Shown in pieces: positions 22,897 through 32,427 of a DNA stretch of 64,000 nucleotides. Origin of the DNA: Nocardia wallacei (GTDB lineage Bacteria > Actinomycetota > Actinomycetes > Mycobacteriales > Mycobacteriaceae); contig NZ_AP023396.1 of NCBI RefSeq assembly GCF_014466955.1, forward strand, positions 6,448,001-6,512,000, read 5' to 3'. The notes below the pieces were generated by a model. That model was given only the letters and a program-made list of their open reading frames with translations. It had not been told where the DNA came from and did not search any database. Position 1 is the first letter of the stretch; the number at the start of each line of letters is the position of its first letter. A program made the translations under genes and the position numbers.

Positions 22897-24027
22897 TCAG
22901 GCGGTGCGCTCGCGGACCAGCGCCCGCTCGGCGAAACGCTCGGCGAGGAACTGGAAAGCCTTGGGGGCGAAGGAGAACGCGCCGCCGATATGCTCCCGCG
23001 CCATGGTCACGAAGGTGGCGTCGACGCCGAGGCCGCGCCAGTCCCGGTACAGCGCGGTCATCTGCTCGAACGGGATGACCTGTTCCTTGGTGCCGCCGGC
23101 GAGCAGCACGGGGGCCGCGGGCGGCATCGCGCCCAGCCGGTTCTCCCGCAGCCGCGCCAGCACCTCGGGCACCTCCAGCGGGTGGCGGCGCACGTAGCGG
23201 GCCGAGCGGGTCGGCAGCACCATGCTGCCCGCGATACCCAGCGCCGCGCCCGGCAGCACGTGCGTGCGGCGCAGGGCCGCGGCCAGCGCCCGCCCGGCCG
23301 GGTTCAGCAGGGACAGCACGTTCAGTTCCGGGTAGGCGGCGTCGATGCCGAGCAGGGCGTAGAACAGCAAGAAGGCGTAGCGGCCGCCGTCGTGGTGCTC
23401 GAACATCCCCTCCAGATCGGCCGGCGCGGAACCGACCGCGCCGCCGTCCAGCGTCAGCTCCGGTGCGTAGCCGGGCTGCAGCTGCAGCGCCCAGCCCGCG
23501 GCGCAGCCGCCCTCGGAATAGCCGTAGATCCCCAGCGGCCCATCGGGTTCCAGGCCCGCCTCGGCCACTTGCCGTGCGGCGCGGATGCTGTCGAGCACGG
23601 CGGGACCCAGCGCGCGGCCCATCACGTAGGGATGCGAACCCGGATTACCCAGCCCGGGATAGTCCGAGATCACCACCGCCCAGCCCCGGCGCAACGCCTG
23701 GGCCAGGAACAACGACTCGTACTCCAGCCCGCGCCGCAGCTGCCACGACGCCGCGGAGATGTCGGCGAGGCCCTGGGTGCCCACGGCGTAGCCGATCAGC
23801 GGGCGCGGGCCGTCGCGGTAGGGCGCGGACGGCACCAGCACGGTGCCGGTGACCTCGGTCGGCTCGCCCTGCGCGGTGGTGGTGAGATAGCGGATCCACC
23901 AGGCTCGGGCCGGAAGACGAAGTCCCGGAACAAGATACGCGCGGACCGGCCGGGCCTGCAGCAGCAGGCCGGGCCGGCCCTCGCCGACCGTCGCGATCGG
24001 CCCCGTAACGGCATGTGCGGTCACCAT
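22897..24027 (-). CDS. LIP-like lipase/esterase without obvious signal peptide
   Basis: Alpha/beta hydrolase related to PF03583, 376 aa. The nucleophile elbow GYSEGG lies at about residue 168, an Asp/Glu candidate in the KEQVIPFEQ segment at about 315 and a His in REHIGG at about 345. The N-terminus (MVTAHAVTGPIATVGEGRPG) is polar, so unlike the copy at 14107 it is probably cytosolic or not Sec-secreted unless the start lies elsewhere. ATG 24027 has GGCGGG upstream. It diverges from the BCCT transporter gene. Confidence 0.88.
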   Translation of the reverse strand: MVTAHAVTGPIATVGEGRPGLLLQARPVRAYLVPGLRLPARAWWIRYLTTTAQGEPTEVTGTVLVPSAPYRDGPRPLIGYAVGTQGLADISAASWQLRRGLEYESLFLAQALRRGWAVVISDYPGLGNPGSHPYVMGRALGPAVLDSIRAARQVAEAGLEPDGPLGIYGYSEGGCAAGWALQLQPGYAPELTLDGGAVGSAPADLEGMFEHHDGGRYAFLLFYALLGIDAAYPELNVLSLLNPAGRALAAALRRTHVLPGAALGIAGSMVLPTRSARYVRRHPLEVPEVLARLRENRLGAMPPAAPVLLAGGTKEQVIPFEQMTALYRDWRGLGVDATFVTMAREHIGGAFSFAPKAFQFLAERFAERALVRERTA

Positions 24028-24364
24028 TGACCCGCCTTTCGACTGTTCACGATCATGATGGCACAGTGCCAACAAGAAGACGAGACACCGATCGGCATAC
24101 CGTCTCGCACGATCGGATCACGGGCCCGCATCCGGCCGCGAGAATGCGCTGTAATCAACGACATTCACATCGATGAATTCCCCTTGCCTATACCCAATTA
24201 TCGCGCCGCGAAACCCCGGCACGACATGTTTCCGCCGAATACGGCCGCGTACGAATCGGAGCGGCCACCGCTGCGCCGCCGGAGCGAACGCTGTACGGTT
24301 GCTCGAGCCGGTAATGGGCGTTGCCGCGAGCTCGCGCCCATACTTTGTGAAAGGACTCGGACCG
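24028..24364. promoter_or_regulatory. Divergent intergenic region, lipase and BCCT genes
   Basis: 337 bp without a convincing gene. Its base composition is less GC-rich than its neighbours, notably around 24160-24210 (ATCGATGAATTCCCC, CCTATACCCAATTATC), as expected for two divergent promoters. No clear inverted repeat of operator length was found by eye. Confidence 0.4.
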
Positions 24365-26071
24365 ATGTCGACAGACACCGATAAACCGATTCTCGAGCGA
24401 CGTCCCGAACGCGGCTTGGATCGAGTGGTTTTCGGCATTACCGCGATCGGCTCATTGGCCTTCGTCGCCTGGGGCATCCTCGATCAGGCGAGCCTCGGCT
24501 CCGCCGCCTCGGACGCGCAGTCGTGGGTCATCACCAATACCGGTTGGCTGTTCGTCCTGATCGCGTCGGCCTTCGTCGTGTACGTCGTCTGGCTCGCCGC
24601 CAGCCGCTACGGGAAGATCCCGCTGGGCGAGGACGACGAGCAGCCGGAATTCAAGACCGTGTCCTGGATCGCGATGATGTTCAGCGCGGGTATGGGCATC
24701 GGCCTGATGTTCTGGGGTGTCGCCGAACCGCTGACCCACTTCGTGAAGCCGCCGCCGGGCACGGCCCAGGCCGAGTCCGACGCCGCGGCCGAGGTGGCGA
24801 TGGCGCAGACGCTGTTCCACTGGACGCTGCACCCGTGGGCCATCTACGCCGTCGCGGGCCTGGCCATCGCCTACGGCACCTTCCGCAAGGGCCGCTCGCA
24901 GCTGATCTCCGCGGTGTTCCGCCCGATTCTCGGCCGGCATTCCAAGGGCCCGGCCGGCCGGGTCATCGACATGATGGCGATCTTCGCGACGCTGTTCGGC
25001 TCGGCCGCCTCGCTGGGTCTGGGCGCCTTGCAGATCGGCGCGGGCATGGAGTTCAACGGCTGGGTCGATTCCATCGGCAAGGTCGGACTGGTGCTCGTCA
25101 TCACCGTCCTGACCATCGCGTTCATCGCGTCGGCGGTGTCGGGCATCGACCGCGGCATCCAGTGGCTGTCGAATATCAACATGGTGCTGGCGCTGATCAT
25201 CGCGCTGTTCGTGTTCGTGCTCGGCCCCACGCTGTTCATGCTCAACCTGCTGCCGACCACGTTCGGCGACTACATCGCCCGGCTGCCGGAGATGGCCTCG
25301 CGCACCGCGGCCAGCGGCGGCGACACCGAGAAGGCGTGGCTGTCGACCTGGACCATCTTCTACTGGGCGTGGTGGATCTCGTGGACGCCGTTCGTCGGCA
25401 TGTTCATCGCCCGCATCAGCCGCGGGCGCACCATCCGGCAGTTCGTGACCGGCGTGCTGCTGGTGCCCAGCCTGGTGAGCCTGGTGTGGTTCGTCATCTT
25501 CGGCGGCGCGGCCATCTCCCAGCAGCGCGAGACGCACGACCTGACCGAGGCGAACGGGTCGGTGGACTCGAACTTCGCGCTGTTCCACCTGCTGGAGCAC
25601 TATCCGATCGCCTCGGCGACCGCGGCGCTGGTGATGGTGCTGGTCGCGATCTTCTTCGTGTCCGGCGCCGACGCCGCCTCGATCGTGATGGGCACGCTGT
25701 CGGAACGCGGCAGCCTGGAACCGTCGCGGGTGACGGTGACGTTCTGGGGCGCCGCGACCGGCGCGGTCGCAGCGATCATGCTGGTCATCGCCGACGCCTC
25801 GAAGTTGGACGGCGCACTGAACGGGCTGCAGGCGTTGACGACGGTGGTCTCGCTGCCGTTCGCCGTCGTGATGGGCCTGATGTGCGTGGCGCTGTACAAG
25901 GATGTGCGCTCGGACCCCATCATCCTGCGCGAACAGCACGGCGCCCTGCTGATCGAGAACGCCGTGCTCGCCGGCACCGAACAGCACGAGGCCGAATTCG
26001 GCCTGGTCACCGAGCCGGTGGTGGTGACGCCGGTGGCGGACGAGCCGCCGGAGACCGGAGAATCCGCCTAG
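24365..26071 (+). CDS. BCCT-family compatible-solute transporter (betaine/choline/carnitine)
   Basis: 568 aa with 12 membrane segments. The BCCT signature is clear: GMGIGLMFWGVAEPL near residue 108, and the Trp-rich TWTIFYWAWWISWTPFVGMF near 340 that forms the quaternary-amine box, followed by IARISRGRTIR. The C-terminal tail after about 520 is short and acidic, so osmosensing of the BetP type is uncertain. It takes up trimethylammonium osmolytes with Na+ or H+. ATG 24365 has AAAGGACT upstream; an open frame further up lacks a ribosome site. Confidence 0.95.
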   Translation: MSTDTDKPILERRPERGLDRVVFGITAIGSLAFVAWGILDQASLGSAASDAQSWVITNTGWLFVLIASAFVVYVVWLAASRYGKIPLGEDDEQPEFKTVSWIAMMFSAGMGIGLMFWGVAEPLTHFVKPPPGTAQAESDAAAEVAMAQTLFHWTLHPWAIYAVAGLAIAYGTFRKGRSQLISAVFRPILGRHSKGPAGRVIDMMAIFATLFGSAASLGLGALQIGAGMEFNGWVDSIGKVGLVLVITVLTIAFIASAVSGIDRGIQWLSNINMVLALIIALFVFVLGPTLFMLNLLPTTFGDYIARLPEMASRTAASGGDTEKAWLSTWTIFYWAWWISWTPFVGMFIARISRGRTIRQFVTGVLLVPSLVSLVWFVIFGGAAISQQRETHDLTEANGSVDSNFALFHLLEHYPIASATAALVMVLVAIFFVSGADAASIVMGTLSERGSLEPSRVTVTFWGAATGAVAAIMLVIADASKLDGALNGLQALTTVVSLPFAVVMGLMCVALYKDVRSDPIILREQHGALLIENAVLAGTEQHEAEFGLVTEPVVVTPVADEPPETGESA

Positions 26072-26080
26072 CCGGGTGGC

Positions 26081-26911
26081 CTACCGCTTGCGGCCGACAC
26101 CGCCCATGATGCAGTGCCGCGGCGGCGACAGCGGCTCCAAGCGGGGGCCGTCCGGCCACCACTCGTCGCACAGCACCAGGCCCGGCTCGATCATCTCCAG
26201 ATCGCCGAAGAACGCCCGGATCTCCCCCGGCGTGCGGAAGCGCCCACTGCCGAGCGGGCTGTGCACGAATTTGTCCTCCATCCGCTTGGCCAGTTCGCCG
26301 TGTTCGGGTGTCTCCGGATTGCAGAAATGGGCAATGGCGACAAAGGAACCGGACGGCAGGGCGTCGATGTAGGTCTGCATCAGCGCGGCGCCGTCGTCCG
26401 CCAGATAGTGGTGCAGCGTGCCGATCTGGAACAGCGCCACCGGGCGGTCGAAATCCAGTTCGCTGCGGACCACCCGGTTCCCGAGCACCTCCAGCGGGCG
26501 GAAGATGTCGGCGCCCACGACGCTGGTGTCCGGATTGCCGTCCAGTAGCGCCCGCGCGTGCGTCAGCACCATCGGATCGTTGTCCACGTAGACCACGCGG
26601 GCCGTGGGCAGCACCCGCTGCACCGCCTGGTGGGTGTTCTCCGCCGTCGGCAGACCCGAACCCAGATCCAGGTACTGATCGATGCCCGCGTGCCCGGACA
26701 GGAAACGGCAGACGCGGATGAGGAAATCCCGGTTGGCCCAAGCCAAATCGTTGACCTGCGGGGCCACCGTGCGGACCTGCGCGAGCACCTCGCGGTCCAC
26801 CTCGAAGTTGTCCTTGCCGTTGAGCGCGGCGTCGTAGACGCGCGCGGCGCTGGCTCTGCTGGTGTCGACACCGACCGGCACGACGCTGGGGTAGGCGGAA
26901 GGCTGGGACAT
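26081..26911 (-). CDS. SAM-dependent methyltransferase, DUF574/Methyltransf_19 family (second copy)
   Basis: 276 aa. The signature here reads ASAARVYDAALNGKDNFEVDR (truncated form at about residues 20-40), followed by YLDLGSGLPTAENTHQA and YVDNDPMVLTHARALL, as in the copy at 11160. The C-terminal part has the conserved REIRAFFGDLEMIEPGL-type region. ATG 26911 has GGGGAG 7 bases upstream. No XRE regulator is adjacent. Its stop is 9 bases from the convergent BCCT stop. Confidence 0.9.
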   Translation of the reverse strand: MSQPSAYPSVVPVGVDTSRASAARVYDAALNGKDNFEVDREVLAQVRTVAPQVNDLAWANRDFLIRVCRFLSGHAGIDQYLDLGSGLPTAENTHQAVQRVLPTARVVYVDNDPMVLTHARALLDGNPDTSVVGADIFRPLEVLGNRVVRSELDFDRPVALFQIGTLHHYLADDGAALMQTYIDALPSGSFVAIAHFCNPETPEHGELAKRMEDKFVHSPLGSGRFRTPGEIRAFFGDLEMIEPGLVLCDEWWPDGPRLEPLSPPRHCIMGGVGRKR

Positions 26912-27060
26912 CGCAAACTCCCCTGACGTGGTCGGTCCGGTCACCGACACCGAGTTTCTCGCATTCGCGCGTATTTCGGATCGGTACCGCACTTTTCGGG
27001 TGATGCCACTCGCGGAGGCACCGAGCCGGAGCGGGCGAGTTACATGCTACGGCAGGTACC

Positions 27061-28689
27061 GTGGCGCGCATGTCGGAGACCTTCGTACAGCGGGCCGAAC
27101 GCATCGTGGACGCGGTGCTGCGAGTGGATCCGGCGACGGCGGCGTTCGCGGGCGACCACCGGGTCGACGACCGGCTGCCGGACTGGGCACCGGAGGCGGT
27201 GCGGGCGCAGACGGCGATGCTGCGGGACGCGTCGCACGCGTTGGCCGAGGTTGACGAGCTGGAGCTGCCGCCGGAGGACCGCGTCGACCACGCGCTGCTG
27301 CACCAGGATGTCGACAGTCGGCTGTTCGCGCTCACCGAGTCGCGCGAACACGAATGGAACCCGTTGCGGCACAACCCCGGCCCGCTGCTGCACGCACTGC
27401 TGGCGCGCCCGTTCGCACCGGCCCCGGAGCGCCTGGAACTGCTCGCCGCCCGCCTGGCCGCGCTGCCCGACGCGCTCGCCACCGCGCGCGGCGTGCTGCG
27501 TGAATGCCCGCGTATCCACGTCGAGACCGCCATCGGACAGTTCGGCGGCGTCGCCGCGCTGATCCGCGAGCAGGCGCCCCGACTGGCCGCGCAGGCGCCC
27601 GGCGCGGACATCGGCGCGGAGAGCGCGGCGGCGATCGCGGCACTCGAGGAATTCACCGGATGGCTGGCCGACCAGCGCGATCGTTCCACCCGCGACCCCC
27701 GGCTGGGCCGGCGGTTGTGGGAGGCGAAGCTGTGGCACACCCTCGACACCGAACTGAGCGCCGCCGAACTGCTCGACCGCGCCCGGCGCCACCTGGACCT
27801 GGTCACCGCCGAAATACGCGACGCCGCAGGTGAATTGCTCGGCATCGCCGCACCGGACGACGACACCGTTCGCGCGGCGCTGGCCCGGCTCGCGGCCGAA
27901 CACCCGGACGACAGCACGGTTGTCGAGGTCGCGCTGGCCGCGCTGGCCGAGGCCGAATCCTTCGTCACCGCACACGATCTGGTGACGACGGTGGACGACA
28001 CCCTGGTCGTACAGGAGATGCCGGAATTCGCCCGGGGCGTGGCCGTCGCCTACTGCGATCCGGTCGGCCCGCTCGAAACCAGCGATCTGCCAACCTTTTT
28101 CGCGATCGCCCCCGCACCGCCCGACTGGCCGGCGGAGCGTGTCACCTCGTTCTACCGCGAATACAACAACCACATGCTGCGCAACCTCACCGTGCACGAG
28201 GCCGTGCCGGGACACTTCGTGCAGCTGGCCCACGCCCGCCGGTTCCGCAGCGCGACCGCGGTGCGGGCGATGTGTGCCAGCGGCACCTTCATCGAGGGTT
28301 GGGCCGTGTACGCCGAGCGACTGATGTCCGAGCGCGGCTTCGGCGGCGTGCCGGTGCGGCTGCAGCGGCTGAAGTCGCTGCTGCGCACGACCATCAACGC
28401 CATCCTCGATCAAGGGGTGCACTGCGACGGCCTGGACGAGGCCGAGGCGATGGACCTGATGGTCCGCCGCGGCTTCCAGGAGGAGGGCGAGGCGGCCGGC
28501 AAGTGGCGGCGCGCCCAGCTCAGTTCCACGCAGCTGTCGACCTACTTCGTCGGCTACACCGAGATGTCCGCCATCGCCGCCGCCCGGCCCGCCGCGGTGT
28601 CGGTGCGCGGCTGGCACGATGCCATGCTCGCGCACGGTTCTCCGTCGCCCCGCCACCTACGGACGCTGCTCGGCATGACCGAGCCCTGA
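27061..28689 (+). CDS. DUF885-family zinc-dependent protein, peptidase-like
   Basis: 542 aa, the usual length for DUF885 (PF05960). The putative zinc site HEAVPGH lies at about residues 380-386 and is followed by an EGWAVYAERL motif at about 417, as in M1/M3-like metallopeptidases that this family resembles. No signal peptide is visible. A helical N-terminal domain and the SYSRKWRRAQLSSTQLSTYF-type region complete the fold. Substrate unknown. GTG 27061 or ATG 27070 could start it. Confidence 0.9.
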   Translation: MARMSETFVQRAERIVDAVLRVDPATAAFAGDHRVDDRLPDWAPEAVRAQTAMLRDASHALAEVDELELPPEDRVDHALLHQDVDSRLFALTESREHEWNPLRHNPGPLLHALLARPFAPAPERLELLAARLAALPDALATARGVLRECPRIHVETAIGQFGGVAALIREQAPRLAAQAPGADIGAESAAAIAALEEFTGWLADQRDRSTRDPRLGRRLWEAKLWHTLDTELSAAELLDRARRHLDLVTAEIRDAAGELLGIAAPDDDTVRAALARLAAEHPDDSTVVEVALAALAEAESFVTAHDLVTTVDDTLVVQEMPEFARGVAVAYCDPVGPLETSDLPTFFAIAPAPPDWPAERVTSFYREYNNHMLRNLTVHEAVPGHFVQLAHARRFRSATAVRAMCASGTFIEGWAVYAERLMSERGFGGVPVRLQRLKSLLRTTINAILDQGVHCDGLDEAEAMDLMVRRGFQEEGEAAGKWRRAQLSSTQLSTYFVGYTEMSAIAAARPAAVSVRGWHDAMLAHGSPSPRHLRTLLGMTEP

Positions 28690-28808
28690 TCCGAACCACG
28701 GACACGCCGGGCCACCTCGCCGCCCGGATCGCTAACTAATGGTTTGCTCGTTTCGCACCACCAGCTTTTCGCCGATTCGCAGGTTGACGCGAAAGGAGCG
28801 TGCTCGCG

Positions 28809-29429
28809 ATGCCGCAACCGAGATCGCGCACGATGCGCTGGGTCGGACGGATCGCCGTCGCCGCGTTGCTGACCGGTGCACTGACGGTGTGCGCCGCCGT
28901 TGCCGCAGCCGACGACGGAATCTCCCTCTCGCCCCGCGCACCGGCCTGTGCCGCCGTCGGCGATCCACACGCCCCGGTGCCCGCGGCCGAGGTGGCGGAA
29001 AGTATCGCCGCCGCGGCCGCACGGCCCGCCACCACGGCCGCCGGCGCGCCCGGTCCGGACATCTGCGCCGGACGCACCCCGGCGGGATCGTCGGTCACCG
29101 ACCTGATCGGCATGGGTCTGGGCGTGGTGCTCCCGGCCTTCCGCCTCGCCCCGAAGACCATGGCCCGCTTCATCGTCCCGCCGCACCAGTTCCCGGCGTT
29201 CGACAACATCATCACGAGGGAGAGCGGCTGGAACACCTTCGCGATCAACCCGGAGTCGGGCGCCTACGGCCTGGGTCAGGCGCTGCCGGCGCACAAGATG
29301 AGCACCCACGGCCCGGACTGGTGCTGCAATCCGGTCACCCAGATCCGCTGGACCTACGACTACATGAATCAGCGCTACGGCGGACCGGACGGCGCGTGGG
29401 CGTTCTGGCAGTCCCACGGCTGGTACTGA
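28809..29429 (+). CDS. Secreted transglycosylase-like protein
   Basis: 206 aa. Signal peptide (RWVGRIAVAALLTGALTVCA, cleavage near AVAAA-D), an Ala/Pro-rich linker, and a C-terminal lysozyme-like domain from about residue 125 with FDNIITRESGWNTFAIN and GAYGLGQALPAHKM; the Glu in RESGW is the expected catalytic acid. It ends WAFWQSHGWY, the usual end of actinobacterial lytic transglycosylase-like proteins (PF01464/transglycosylase). It probably cleaves peptidoglycan outside the cell. ATG 28809 has AAGGAG 10 bases upstream; GTG 28800 is too close to it. Confidence 0.85.
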   Translation: MPQPRSRTMRWVGRIAVAALLTGALTVCAAVAAADDGISLSPRAPACAAVGDPHAPVPAAEVAESIAAAAARPATTAAGAPGPDICAGRTPAGSSVTDLIGMGLGVVLPAFRLAPKTMARFIVPPHQFPAFDNIITRESGWNTFAINPESGAYGLGQALPAHKMSTHGPDWCCNPVTQIRWTYDYMNQRYGGPDGAWAFWQSHGWY

Positions 29430-29600
29430 GGACCGGTACCGGTTCCGGGTAGGCTGGCCCGGGCGCGCAAACTGTACCGATTGTCGTTTCTTCCATTCGG
29501 CTGCAACAATCGAGTGAGGGTTGCGGGCACTCTGGCTTCCGCTACTCGTGGAGATCCACAAGACCCCCGCGGGTGTCGGGCTACAGCGAAAGGCATCGGC

Positions 29601-30725
29601 ATGTTCGTGCGTGTGTTCGCCCTGTCATTCATCGTCACAGTGGTGTCGCTGGTGGTCGCGCTGATCTACGGCGGGCCGGAGGCGTTGCTCCTGGCGGCCA
29701 TCCTCGGTGTTCTCGAGGTGTCGCTGTCCTTCGACAACGCCGTAGTCAACGCCAGTGTCCTGCAACGCCTCAGCGCGTTCTGGCAACGGATCTTCCTGAC
29801 CGTCGGCGTGCTCATCGCGGTGTTCGGCATGCGATTGCTGTTCCCGCTGGTCATCGTCGCCATCACCGCACACCTCGATCCGGTGAAGGCGTTCGAGCTG
29901 GCCCTGAACCCGCCGCCGGACGGCGCGGCCTACTTCTCCGACGGCCGGCCGAGCTACGAGACGCTGCTCAACGAGGCCAATCCGAAGATCGCCGCGTTCG
30001 GCGGGATGTTCCTGCTGATGCTGTTCCTGGACTTCATCACCAGCGAGCGCGAGATCACCTGGCTCACCTGGGTGGAACAGCCGCTGGCGCGGCTGGGCCG
30101 GTTCCCGATGTTCTCGACCGTCGTGTCGCTGCTGGTGCTCGTCGGCATCGCGGGCTTCACCGCGCCCGACGACCGCGCCGACGTCGTGATGGTCGCGGGC
30201 GCGCTGGGCATGGTCACCTACATCCTCGTCAACGGCCTGAGCGAGGCGCTGGACAACGAGCACGAGGAACTGGAACGCACCGGGCCCGGCCCGATCGTCG
30301 TCGCCACCGGCAAGGCGGCCTTCTTCGTCTTCCTCTATCTGGAGGTGCTGGACGCGTCGTTCTCCTTCGACGGCGTCATCGGCGCGTTCGCCATCACCGC
30401 CGACCCGATCATCATCGCCCTGGGACTGGGCCTGATCGGCTCGATGTTCGTGCGCTCGATCACCGTGTACCTGGTGCGGCAGGGCACCCTGTCGGAGTAC
30501 GTGCACCTGGAACACGGTGCGCACTGGGCCATCGGCGCGCTCGCCGTCGTGCTGCTGTACTCCACCGGACACCACCTGAACGAAGTGGTCACCGGCATGG
30601 TCGGGGTCACGATCATCGCGGCGGCGTTCGTCACCAGCGTCGTCCACAACCGCCGCCGCCGGACCACCGACGACGACTCGCCGACGGAGCCCAGCCTGAC
30701 GGCGGCTAGCTCGTCCGCTCGATGA
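29601..30725 (+). CDS. DUF475 integral membrane protein, TerC-superfamily type
   Basis: 374 aa with about nine membrane segments. The LGVLEVSLSFDNAVVNASVL and LEVLDASFSFDGVIGAFAIT stretches are the paired acidic motifs of the TerC/DUF475 fold, which in relatives bind or move divalent cations (Mn/Ca). No ter operon is present. Tail RRRRTTDDDSPTEP. ATG has GAAAGG upstream. The 3' end overlaps the convergent DinB gene by 20 bases. Confidence 0.9.
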   Translation: MFVRVFALSFIVTVVSLVVALIYGGPEALLLAAILGVLEVSLSFDNAVVNASVLQRLSAFWQRIFLTVGVLIAVFGMRLLFPLVIVAITAHLDPVKAFELALNPPPDGAAYFSDGRPSYETLLNEANPKIAAFGGMFLLMLFLDFITSEREITWLTWVEQPLARLGRFPMFSTVVSLLVLVGIAGFTAPDDRADVVMVAGALGMVTYILVNGLSEALDNEHEELERTGPGPIVVATGKAAFFVFLYLEVLDASFSFDGVIGAFAITADPIIIALGLGLIGSMFVRSITVYLVRQGTLSEYVHLEHGAHWAIGALAVVLLYSTGHHLNEVVTGMVGVTIIAAAFVTSVVHNRRRRTTDDDSPTEPSLTAASSSAR

Positions 30726-31215
30726 CGCCCCGCAGGAACGCGGCCTGACCGGCGTGCTGTAGGTCGTCGGAGATCACGCTCACCAGTCGCACGCCGAGGG
30801 TGACCGGTGGGTCCCAGTCGGTGTCGACCACGCGGGCCAGGTCGGCGTCGGTGAGCCCGCGGACGTAGCGCAGGGTCTGCTCGTGGACGGCGTCGTAGTA
30901 GCCGGTCAGCAGTTCGGCCGGGGCGCGCACGCGGGCCACGTCGGCGGCGCTGTCGCCGTAACCGGTGGCGCCCTTGCCGATCGGCAACGCGAACCGGTCG
31001 TACCAGCCCTGGGCGGTCCACACCTGCTCCACCTGCGCGGCGTCGGCGACATGGTCGTCCTGGACTCGGGCCAGGTGCCAGATCAGCCAGGCGATGGTGT
31101 TCGCCGCGGGGTCGACCCGGTGGGTCAGAGCCCGCTCGTCCAGGCCGTCGGCCGCTTCGTGCACCACCTCGCGAATTCGCTCGTAGGCATCGGTCAGCAC
31201 ATCCGCACTCGTCAT
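30706..31215 (-). CDS. DinB/DUF664-family protein, possible thiol transferase
   Basis: 169 aa four-helix bundle. The His residues that form the metal triad of DinB proteins appear in LIWHLARVQDDHVAD (about residue 48 and 56) and LQHAGQAAFLRG at the end (about 155). The family includes mycothiol-, bacillithiol- and glutathione-dependent enzymes; actinobacterial members often use mycothiol, which is an inference here. ATG 31215 lies beside a GGAGAT site. It converges on the DUF475 gene with 20 bases of overlap. Confidence 0.85.
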   Translation of the reverse strand: MTSADVLTDAYERIREVVHEAADGLDERALTHRVDPAANTIAWLIWHLARVQDDHVADAAQVEQVWTAQGWYDRFALPIGKGATGYGDSAADVARVRAPAELLTGYYDAVHEQTLRYVRGLTDADLARVVDTDWDPPVTLGVRLVSVISDDLQHAGQAAFLRGVIERTS

Positions 31216-31369
31216 CGTCGAATCTCCGTTCCACGTTGAGTGTCATCCGGCATTCGCGACCGTACTCCGCGGCACCGACAGGGCGATGTCACAGTCGCCG
31301 CGGCTGCGTCGTCATCCAGTCGAACCGGCCCGCCGGTGATCGAAATCGTGTGAGAAAGAAGGCATTCCG

Positions 31370-31717
31370 ATGACCGTCGCCTACTACATCGTCACTGTCC
31401 TGGCCGCCCTGTGGATCGGCTTCTCGTCGTTCTCGCTGCTTACGCGGAAGCAGTTCGTGGTCGACCCGCTGATCGGGTACGGCGTGCCGCGTTCGTGGTG
31501 GAACTGGCTGGGCGTCGCCAAGGGCGCGGGGGCTCTGGGCCTGATCGTGGGCCTGTTCATCCCGGTCGTCGGAATCGCCGCCGCAGTAGCCCTGATCCTC
31601 TACTTCACCGGCGCCGTCATCACCACCCTGCGCGCCCACTCGTACAGGACCACACCCTTCCCCGTCCTGTACCTGATCCCCGCCGCAGCCGCCCTCGCCC
31701 TCCAGCTGGCCGCCTGA
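31370..31717 (+). CDS. DoxX-like small membrane protein
   Basis: 115 aa with four hydrophobic helices, the size and pattern of the DoxX-like group (PF13564). LLTRKQFVVDPLIGYGVPRSWWNWLGVAKGAGALGLI is characteristic (LGVAKGAG at about residue 46). Function of such proteins is not settled; some interact with redox proteins. ATG follows GAAAGAAGG. Confidence 0.8.
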   Translation: MTVAYYIVTVLAALWIGFSSFSLLTRKQFVVDPLIGYGVPRSWWNWLGVAKGAGALGLIVGLFIPVVGIAAAVALILYFTGAVITTLRAHSYRTTPFPVLYLIPAAAALALQLAA

Positions 31718-31774
31718 GCACCCATGTTCGAGTCGCCAGGGCCGCGAACCGCGACGCCGAAGGCGGCGCCGATA

Positions 31775-32419
31775 ATGGAGCGCATGAGGTCTAGGCCGTT
31801 GACTCTGGTTCGGGATGAGCTCGTCGATTACGACAAAGCGATGGAGCGCATGGCGGAGATGGTCGAGCAGCGGCAGCGTGACGAACGTCCCGACACGCTC
31901 TGGTTGCTCAGCCATCCGCCGGTGTACACCATCGGCCGCCGCACGCCGGTCGAGCATCTGCCCGATCCGGCGCGCCACATCCCCGTGGTCGAGACCACCC
32001 GTGGCGGGCAGCTGACCTATCACGGTCCCGGGCAGCTGGTCGGGTACCTGATCGTCCGGCTGCACGCCGACGAGGGCGTGGTCGACTACATCCGCGAGGT
32101 CGAGCACCGGCTGGTCGCCGCGCTCGGCGACCTGGGCGTCGAGGCGGAACGACGCGACACCCCGCCCGGGGCCGAACTGCTCACCGGCGTCTGGACGGTG
32201 GCGACGGGCCGCAAGATCGTCTCCATCGGCATGCGGCAGAGTCGCGGTGTGACCAGTCACGGCTTCGCGCTGAACGTGGACGGCGATCTGGAGCCCTGGC
32301 GCTGGGCCGTCGCCTGCGGCCTGCCGGACGTCGACATGACCTCCGTCGCCCGCGAAACCGGTGCGGCCACAATGGATCAGGTCCGCCCGGTGGTGGCGGC
32401 CGCCTTCGAGGCCGCCTGA
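31775..32419 (+). CDS. Octanoyltransferase LipB-like protein, isolated from lipA
   Basis: Transfers octanoyl groups from acyl carrier protein to lipoyl domains, 214 aa. Conserved TTRGGQLTYHGPGQLVGY at about residues 71-88, the KIVSIG lysine (about 150), SRGVTSHGFALNV (about 160) and the catalytic Cys in VACGLPDVDMTSV (about 183) are present, so it looks active. In most relatives lipB lies beside lipA; here it does not, so this may be a second copy. The start is uncertain: ATG 31775 and 31784 are both possible, with weak ribosome sites. Confidence 0.85.
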   Translation: MERMRSRPLTLVRDELVDYDKAMERMAEMVEQRQRDERPDTLWLLSHPPVYTIGRRTPVEHLPDPARHIPVVETTRGGQLTYHGPGQLVGYLIVRLHADEGVVDYIREVEHRLVAALGDLGVEAERRDTPPGAELLTGVWTVATGRKIVSIGMRQSRGVTSHGFALNVDGDLEPWRWAVACGLPDVDMTSVARETGAATMDQVRPVVAAAFEAA

Positions 32420-32427
32420 TTCCGAGA

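Noticed and set aside
24055..24384. 109-codon frame in the BCCT upstream region
   Set aside because: No ribosome site and no domain; overlaps the BCCT start; likely chance.
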